Part shown: positions 25,899-34,200 of the stretch, piece after piece | Layout: the number at the start of each line of letters is the position of its first letter | Numbering within the stretch: position 1 is the stretch's first letter | Origin: RGIG3178 sp964533965 | Lineage (GTDB): Bacteria; Bacillota; Clostridia; Christensenellales; QAND01 | Reading direction: 5' to 3' | DNA length: 64,000 nt | Assembly: GCA_964533965.1 (NCBI GenBank) | Contig: CAZHNN010000011.1 | Span: 20,268-84,267 of the forward strand | Notes under the pieces: generated by a model | The model's database searches: none | Seen by the model: the letters and a program-made list of their open reading frames with translations, nothing else | Told to the model about the DNA's origin: nothing | Translations under genes and position numbers: made by a program

Positions 25899-26957
25899 AT
25901 GGCACCAACTGTCAAACATTTTGGAGCGATTATGGGGCATAAGGTGGCTGAAGTCCACGAGGAACCCTTGCGCCCAATTGGACCGGATGAGATGCTGGTC
26001 AAAATGGAAACCTGCAACATCTGCACGACGGACTATCAGCAATGGCAGGGTCTGCGCGACCACCAGGGCTTTCCGATGGCAGGCGGTCACGAATGGGCCG
26101 GCATTATCGTGGAAAAAGGTGATAAGGTTCTTGACATATTCCAGGTTGGCGACCGTGTCGGCACCGGTGGATCGGGCTGCGGCATCTGCGACAACTGCAG
26201 AAGAGGGCTGACGTCGGACTGCGTCGTACGCCACGGCAGGCAAATGGTCAACGGTTTCTACGGCAACAGATGCTTTGCGGATTATGTCATTTTGAACCAA
26301 CGTACTGCCTATAAGCTCTCCAAGGAAATCCCTGCGGCCGAAGCTGGATTCCTTGAGCCATTGGCAACAGCGGTTTCGGGCAATAAAAAAGTGAAGGTCA
26401 GTCCGATGGAAGACGTCGTAGTGGTGGGCGCAGGGACGATGGGGCTAGTCAATGCCCAGGTCGCTAAGGCTTTCGGAGCGCGCGTGATCATCACGGAACT
26501 CACGCCAAAGAAACTTGAGCGTGCCAGGTCGATGGGTATTGCGGATGTCGTTGACGCAAAGAGCTGCGATCCCGTCGAAGAGGTCAAAAAGTTGACCGGC
26601 GGCAAAGGAGCGGATACCGTCATCGTGGCGGTTGGAAACACCTTTGCATACAAACAAGCCTATCAGATGCTCAAACAGCTTCGCGGCAAGATGCTGCTGT
26701 TTGCGGCCGGCTATCCGAAGCCCGAGATGCAGATCGATCCCAACGAGATCCATTACCGCAAGATCGAAATCATCGGAACCATGAGCGGCAACACGGCCGA
26801 TTTCGTCGATTCAGCACAGCTGATGGGCAAGAAGCTCGTCAACATGGGCTACTCGCTCGAGGGGAAAGTTTTCCCGCTTCGTGAGATCCAGGCTGCGTAC
26901 GAAGCGGCTGCAACGCCGGATATGTACCGCATCACCGTGGATTTGCAGGGCGTGTGA
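25899..26957 (+). CDS. Zinc-dependent alcohol/polyol dehydrogenase (MDR family)
   Basis: 352 residues, normal MDR length. Catalytic zinc ligands are C42 (CNICTTD), H64-E65 (GGHEWAG) and E153 (FLEPLA). The structural zinc lobe has four cysteines (C94, C97, C100, C108 in GSGCGICDNCRRGLTSDC). The NAD-binding Rossmann motif is VVVVGAGTMGLV (about 173-184). Family knowledge: this architecture covers sorbitol, threonine and other secondary-alcohol dehydrogenases, and sequence alone does not settle the substrate. The ATG at 25899 follows GAGGA; upstream in-frame codons overlap the promoter. Monocistronic, with a strong terminator and a palindromic promoter. Confidence 0.92.
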   Translation: MAPTVKHFGAIMGHKVAEVHEEPLRPIGPDEMLVKMETCNICTTDYQQWQGLRDHQGFPMAGGHEWAGIIVEKGDKVLDIFQVGDRVGTGGSGCGICDNCRRGLTSDCVVRHGRQMVNGFYGNRCFADYVILNQRTAYKLSKEIPAAEAGFLEPLATAVSGNKKVKVSPMEDVVVVGAGTMGLVNAQVAKAFGARVIITELTPKKLERARSMGIADVVDAKSCDPVEEVKKLTGGKGADTVIVAVGNTFAYKQAYQMLKQLRGKMLLFAAGYPKPEMQIDPNEIHYRKIEIIGTMSGNTADFVDSAQLMGKKLVNMGYSLEGKVFPLREIQAAYEAAATPDMYRITVDLQGV

Positions 26958-26971
26958 CAAACTAATTAACA

Positions 26972-27001
26972 AAGGGGCGGCAGGTGCCGCCCCTTCTTTT
27001 T
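26972..27001 (+). terminator. Terminator of the dehydrogenase gene
   Basis: AAGGGGCGGCA pairs with TGCCGCCCCTT across two bases, then CTTTTT. Confidence 0.92.
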
Positions 27002-27048
27002 ATACGGCTCGTGCTATACGATGCCGCGTTTCCACTGTATTGATAAAA

Positions 27049-27848
27049 CTACCGGATCTTCAGATCGTTGAACGAGATCATCTCAACGTCGTTGTCCCGC
27101 ATCCACTTTTTGAATTCGGGAGAAATGAGCATGCCGAGGTCTTTTTGGCGCGAGAAATTTAACGTGGACCAGTAGAAGATTTCGGCATCCACATAGCCGG
27201 CATGCGTTGTCATGAGGCTGATCTCATGATCCAAAAGTCCCATTTCACCACTCAACACGGAGTTTAACGGATCATAGGTGATTTGCGCTTCAAGGGTATA
27301 AGGCCTTGACATCCTGGCCAGCGGAGCAGAGAACACACCGTTTTTCTCGGCAAGACCATAGGGAGTCGGGATACCGTATTTTTTTGACAGCTCTTCATGA
27401 ACCTGTTTGAGCGTTGGAGATGAGTACGAATGCCCTCCGAGATAATCGGGAAGGCGGTCGTACCANNNNNNNNNNNNNNNNNTATGAACTTTTTGATCTG
27501 CGCTTCAACTTCGAGCTGAACCTGATCGTAGATAAAAGCGAGATGATCGCCGCTTTCCGCCTTCTTGTCAAGCGCATTGCGTTCTCCGCTGCGTATGAAT
27601 TCGCCATCGGGGCGCAGCATGCCCGGAACTTTTTCTGCGGGCGCATTGGGAAAGCCGTTGACGATATTTATGTCTATACCAAGGCATACGTTTTTAACGT
27701 CCTTCATCCATGTTGCGCTGATTTCGCTACTGGGGAGTACCGTCATTGCGCCGGTGGATGTGATGACGCCTTCGCGAACACCACGAAGTATGCCACAGGA
27801 AACAGCTTCGGTGATTCCATAATCGTCCGCTTTTGAGATGAGTTTCAT
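27049..27848 (-). CDS. ChbG/YdjC-like carbohydrate deacetylase (spans N gap)
   Basis: About 266 residues, interrupted only by the N-run at 27466-27482. The family start is clear: MKLISKADDYGITEAVSCGILRGVREGVITSTG, with the metal-binding Asp pair in ADDYG. After the gap the frame resumes as WYDRLPDYLGGHSYSSP, which corresponds to the family's DSHHH metal-ligand region (here GGHSYSS, so one histidine is kept and another lost). It continues through MTTHAGYVD, where a further metal histidine is expected, to a stop at 27049. Family knowledge: ChbG removes acetyl groups from chitooligosaccharides. The altered histidine motif makes the substrate uncertain. The ATG at 27848 follows GAGGAGGA. Divergent from the glucan synthase. 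Confidence 0.85.
27466..27482. other. Assembly gap (17 N) inside the deacetylase gene
   Basis: QIKKFI is encoded before the gap and WYDRLPDYL after it, in frames that only join if the true length is a multiple of three. Confidence 0.9.
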
Positions 27849-28269
27849 GCTTTGTTCCTCCTCTTATATTAAAGCATTCCTAAGGGTGAGCCATGGAAAT
27901 ATTGAGTGAAATCAGATGAAAATTATTTTACCGTCAACGGCCAACGTAATCGGAAAACAGCGCAAGAGAGCTATTATTGATGGCATTTTCTATAGTATAT
28001 CACGCTAGAGCAAAGGATGAAGGCGGAAAACAGACAAAGCAAAAGTGCAATAATATCCCTGAATCTTATAAAGCCGGGCTACCATCGTTGCCCGGCTTTA
28101 TCACGGTGTCACCCCATATTTGCAAGAGAAAACGAACTCCTCTTGGACTTTGATCGAAACGTNNNNNNNNNNNNNNNNNNNGGGGAAAATAGTTCATCGA
28201 TGGAAAGCCCGTTAAGCCAAATACCGGGTCGGTCACAGGCAGAACGCTGTTGATAAAGAGGAGTATCGT
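27849..28269. other. Divergent intergenic region with orphan hairpin and N gap
   Basis: About 420 bases between the deacetylase and the glucan synthase, with a 19-N gap at 28163-28181. A perfect 12-bp GC-rich stem, ATAAAGCCGGGC (28068-28079) with GCCCGGCTTTAT (28090-28101), looks like a terminator. Yet both flanking genes are read away from it, so nothing known ends here. No credible ORF. Promoters were not identified. Confidence 0.6.
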
Positions 28270-31200
28270 ATGTTCTTTTATTATGTCGAGGGTATTGCTG
28301 TCCTTGCTTGCGTCGCTTTAGCGCTTTGGATCGGCTGGATAGCATTCCTGAGAATAAAGAACAAGCGGATTGTCATGATCCGCAATATTAGTGCACCGAA
28401 CAAAGAGATTGAGGACTTCGCGAAGGAAAACGCCGGGGAGCACACCGTTTCCGGGCGAAAGCATCCTTTTAACTGGCCCATCCCACGGATGAACGCCAAT
28501 TATGAATTCATCCTTTCAACGTATAAAGAACTGAACGAGAATATCCGCAAGAAGCTGATCGTGCCGGATACGGCAGAATGGCTTTTAGACAATTTTTATA
28601 TCATCGAAGAGCAAGTCAAAGTGATGCGGCGCGATTCGGACAGAAAATTCTTTCTGAAGCTTCCCGTGCTCAAATCGGGACCGTATAAAGGCTTTTCCAG
28701 GATATTCGCAATCGCGATGGATCTGGTGGCATATTCCGATGGACAGATTGACGATGCCGTACTGGCAGGGTATTTGAATGCGTATCAGACCAAATGCCCG
28801 CTGTATGACCGGGAGATATCCGCGCTTTCCACCGTCGCTCAATTGGCGCTTCTGGAGAGGATCCGAAGCCTGTGCAAAAACATACGCGAAACGCTCTCGC
28901 AATGGCAAAAGGCGGACAAACTGGTCAACGATGCGCTAAAAAGCAATGCCGCGGACTGGGATAAGCACATCAGGCAGTACATCAGGGCGGCAGAAGATAT
29001 TAACCCCCGGTTTGTGGAGCATCTGTTCTATAGGCTCAGAAGGTCAAAACGGAGTTTTACGGGGATTCAGAGGGCAGTAGATGAGCGTCTGGCTAAGACG
29101 GGAACCGATTTGATGCAGCTGATCCAACAGGAGCACAGCGCCCAATCGAAGGATACCGTAACCATGGGCAATTGCATCACAAGCCTGCGGTACTTAACTT
29201 CCATGGACTGGACGACTCTTTTAGAAGCGACAAGCTTTGTCGATGAGATCTTGCGTGAGGATCCGGATGGGACATACCCCGGTATGGACGCCCCCACGCG
29301 CGGTCGTTACCGCAGCAGGGTGGAAAAGCTCGCTGCTGTCTATGGCGTCAGCGAGTATCAGATTGCAATGGAAGCCGTAACGCTTGCCAGGGAAGCACGT
29401 CTTCATTCCGGTCAAAACCGGTTTGAAAACGAAATCATGCGAACATGGCATATCGGCTATTATCTTTTGGGCGGTGGATTGAAAGACCTATGCAGAAGGG
29501 TTCGAAGCGAAGGTGCAGAGGGCCCTGAATGCTTGCACGCAGGAAACACCCATTCCGGACTTCTGTATTTCGGCAGCATCGGTCTGCTTGCGTTGCTGCT
29601 CATTTGGACGGCGGTTTGGTATGGCATCATTGCGACTCCTTTCCATGCGCTGCTGCCGACGGTACTCGCAGGCATTGCCGTGCTGCTTCCGTCCCTTGAA
29701 ATCGCCATAAGCACCGTGAATTTCATCGCCTGTAAGCTGACCAAGCCTGCGATGTTTCCCAAAATGGATTTCAAGGACGGCATTCCGGACACCATGCGAA
29801 CATTTGTCGTAGTGCCGACATTGCTTTCGGATGAAAAGACCGTTGTAGAGAACTTCAAAAACCTGGAGGGGCAGTATCTTCGAAACCGGGAAAAAAACCT
29901 CCTGTTTGCCGTCATTGGGGCATATCGTGACTCGAACAACGATCCGAACACTGGCAACGAGGGGATCATTCGAAGCGCTCTTGAAACCGTTGCCGCACTC
30001 AATGGTAAATATGCCAAAGACGGAAAGGATATCTTCTATTTCTTTCACCGGAAGAGCCTGTATAACCAAAGCAACAACAAATGGTTCGGGTGGGAGCGAA
30101 AGCGGGGTGCGCTTTTGGAATTCAACGATCTCTTGTTGGGATCGGATCCAACAAGCTTTGTTTCCTCATCTTGTTCCAACCCGGAATCGTTGCATATCGC
30201 GTATATCATCACACTGGACGGTGACACCATCCTTCCTTTCGGAATGGCAAAGAAGATGGTGGAAACGATGGCACATCCGCTCAATAAGCCTGTTGTCGAT
30301 AAAAACAGAGGTGTGGTGACACAAGGGTATGCCATCCTGCAGCCTCGCGTCTTCGTAAGCTGCGAAAGCTCCAGCAGGACGCTGTTTTCAAGGGCGTTCG
30401 CCGGTCATGAGGGGTTGGACCCGTATGCCAATGCCATCTCCGATGTGTATCAGGATACCTTCGGCGAGGGTATCTATACGGGAAAAGGGATTTATGACCT
30501 GCGCGTCTTTCAGAGCTTGCTTCGGGATGCGTTCCCGGAAAACGCGATTCTTAGCCATGACCTGCTGGAAGGCTCCTATGCACGAACGGGACTTGTAACG
30601 GATCTAAAGCTCATCGATTCCTTTCCCATGCAGTACAACTCCTTTGCCGCAAGACAACACCGCTGGGTAAGGGGTGACTGGCAGCTTCTTCCGTTTGTGT
30701 CCGGAACAATTCATAACCGTAGCCATCGGCGGATCAGCAATCCGCTAAACGCTCTGTCCAGGTGGAAGATAATCGACAACATGCGCCGAAGCCTGCTGCC
30801 CCCGGCACTGATGCTTTTGTTCTTATTGAGCATCACCATATTGCCGGGCAACCTCTTCTTTTGGCTGGGTGCCATCGCGTTCACCATCTGTTTTCCGTTT
30901 TTGATAGCGTTGATCGAATACGTCTCATCACAACGCTACGCGAGCGACCGGATAAAGAGGCACATACCCGTCATTGTCGGTGTAAAGGCAGCGCTCCTGC
31001 AGTCGTTTTTCACCTTCGTCCTCTTGCCATATCAGGCGGCATCCATGCTGGACGCCATACTCATCACATTGGGAAGGGTGCTGTTTACCAAGAGGAATAT
31101 GCTGGAGTGGGTCACAATGGCGGATGTGGAGAAAACCCAAAAAAACTCACCGCAGAGCTATTGGATAAAGATGATCGCTTCACCTTCTTTGGCCCTGTTT

Positions 31201-34200
31201 GCAATAGCGCTGGCTATGATCTTGAAACCCGCAGCCGTCTTGGTCTGCCTGTTCGTTTCCTTCTTTTGGGTATTGGCTCCGCAGATTGCATTTTTAATGA
31301 GCCAAAAAAGAGAGGAGCCGACGCTTGCGCTTTCCGACAACGACAAGCAGGAGCTCAGAAAGCTCGCCAGGCGCACGTACCGGTATTTCGAAGAATTCGC
31401 CAATGCGAGAAATCACTTTTTGCCACCCGACAATTACCAGGCTGACCCGCCGCGCGGCATAGCGTATCGCACTTCGCCTACCAACATCGGGTTGGGGTTG
31501 ATGGCTGTATTGACCGGAAGGGATTTCGGCTACATCGGAACAGGCAAAATGGCCGAGTCTATACGGAATATACTTATAACCTTGGAATCCCTCGAAAAAT
31601 GGAACGGCCACCTGTTGAATTGGTACGACACCAGAACGCTTACGCCTTTACGCCCCCGCTATGTTTCGACGGTGGACAGCGGCAACTTCATTAGTTATCT
31701 GGTCACGTTAAAAAGGGCGCTTGGCGATTTTCTCACGCTGCCGCTCTTCGATAGAAACCTTGCGGAAGGCCTCGCGGATACGCTGTTGTGTGCGGGCAAA
31801 GAAGGGGAGAGCGTGTTATTGGCATGCGATGCGCTGAACAGATTGAAAAAGGAGGAGCAGTTTGATCCAAATCTTTGGAACAAGGCATTGGAGGACCTTA
31901 TTAAAAGGCTTGGCGGAAGAAAGGATTCCGTCTATTTCGAAAAAGCAGAGCGCATGGCAACGGGGTTCAAGTGCGAACTGGAGCTCTATATGCCGTGGAT
32001 CGGGCTGTTGGATAACGCCTCAGTTGACCGGACTCTACAGGATTTACAGCCTGACGTCGCCTTGAAATGGGATGCATTGACCGATCTTTTGAGAAAGAAT
32101 ACGCCACTTGGTGACATGCCGAAGGCAATTGCAAAGATGCAGTCGTTGGTATGCGAATTGATCCGGCCCTATCAGGATCAAAGGGAGGCCGCATGGCTTT
32201 GTTCGCTCCAACAGGTACTAAATTGCGCCGATGCTGCGGCAAAAGATCTGCTGGATACGCTAACGGATCTTCAGAAGCGCATCGATGATTTCTGTACAGC
32301 CAGCTTTGCACCGCTGTACTCCAAGCAAAAGAAGCTGTTCTCCATCGGCTATAACCTGGAAGACGGCAAGCTGACCAATTCGTATTACGACCTGCTGGCC
32401 TCTGAAGCGAGGCAGACGAGTTATCTTGCCATTGCACGAGGGGATATAGAATCCGAGCATTGGTCCCGCATGGGTAGGGCTTTGACCACTGTTGACGGTT
32501 ATAAGGGGCTCATCTCCTGGACCGGTACGATGTTCGAATATCTGATGCCGCTTCTGATCATGAAGAACTATGAGAACACGCTGCTGGATGAGACGTATTC
32601 GTTTGTCGTGAGAAGCCAGCGGAGATACGCAAAGCAGAAGGGCGCTCCGTGGGGGATGTCCGAATCGGCATTCAACCTTCTGGATATCAACCATGACTTC
32701 CAATACAAGGCATTTGGCATCCCCTGGCTAGGGCTGAAGCGGGGACTGTCGGAAGACGTCGTCGTGTCTCCCTATTCCACATTTCTGGCGCTGTTGGTCG
32801 ATCCTGTGGAGGCGGTGAAAAACATCGACCAGCTCCTGGTCGAAGGGTTGGGCGGTTCCTACGGACTGTATGAAGCGGCGGACTATTCGCCGCAGCGGCT
32901 GCCGTTTGACAACAGACGCGCCGTCGTGAAAAGCTACATGGCACATCACCATGGCATGAGCCTGATGGCATTGAACAATACGCTTCACCAAAACATACTG
33001 CAGCGGCGTTTTCACGACGAGCCGGAAATCCATGCGGCAAGACTGCTGCTCCAGGAAAAGATACCCTCCAAATTGTTGTTCACAAAGGAAACAAGGGAGA
33101 AGGTTGTGCCCTTTATGGGGCCGGTGCAGAAAGAAAGCCCGCAGCGCAGATACGACCACTCAGATCCGCTGCTGCCGATGGCGCACATCCTCTCCAACGG
33201 AAGCTATTCCGTCATGCTGACGGACAGGGGTACGGGATACAGCAGGACGAAGATGGCGGCGGTGAACCGGTGGCGGGCTGACAGTACGCTTGACCCGTAC
33301 GGCATGTATCTGTATGTGCAGAACCGCTCGGAAGGCTGTCTTTGGTCCTCGGCATACGCCCCGCTCAATGTCATGCCCGACGCATACGAGGTGTTGTTCG
33401 GAGCAGACAAAGCCGTGTTCAGACGAAGGGACGGGGCGGTTGAGACCGAGACCGAAATCACCGTTGCCGACGCGGACAACGCGGAGATCCGGCGCGTATC
33501 GCTTAAAAATACGGGGAGTGCGACATGTGAGCTCGAAGTGACAAGCTATTTTGAGGTTGTGCTCAACACGCAGTCGGCTGACATTGCACACCCGGCTTTC
33601 GGAAATCTGTTCGTACAGACAGAGTATTTGCCTGAGAAGAAATGCCTTATCGCAAACCGCAGGACAAGATCGGAACAGGACAGGGGCTTATGGTTGGCGA
33701 CAGTATTGGTCACAGAGGGAAAAGCAGGCTCAATCCAATATGAGTCCGACCGCATGCAATTTCTTGGCCGAGGACATACGGCCAAGTCGCCCATCGTATT
33801 CGAACGTGGCAGGCAACTTTCCAATACCACGGGTCCCGTGCTGGATCCGGTGATGAGCCTTCGGGCGAAGTTGACAGTCGATCCGTCAAAGACAGCAAGG
33901 GTTTCTTTTGTGGTATGTGTCGCAGAAAGCAGGGAAGATCTGCTTGCCCTGGTAGACAAATATGCTGGCGCCGAGGATATTGAAAAGGCATTCCAGCTTT
34001 CGTTGACCAGAAGCAGGGTCGAAGCGGGATTTTTGAACCTGCAGGCAAATGAATCGGAACTGTATCAGGAGTTGATCCGGGAGCTGCTTTTCATCAGCCC
34101 GGACCGCAAGCGGCGCAGAGAATGGATCCTGAAGAATACAAAGAGCCAGCCGTCGCTTTGGCGCTTTGGCATATCGGGTGACCATCCCATTGTGATGGCG

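Noticed and set aside
28017..28253. Short open frame across the N gap before the glucan synthase
   Set aside because: It includes undetermined bases and a terminator-like hairpin, and lacks a ribosome site.
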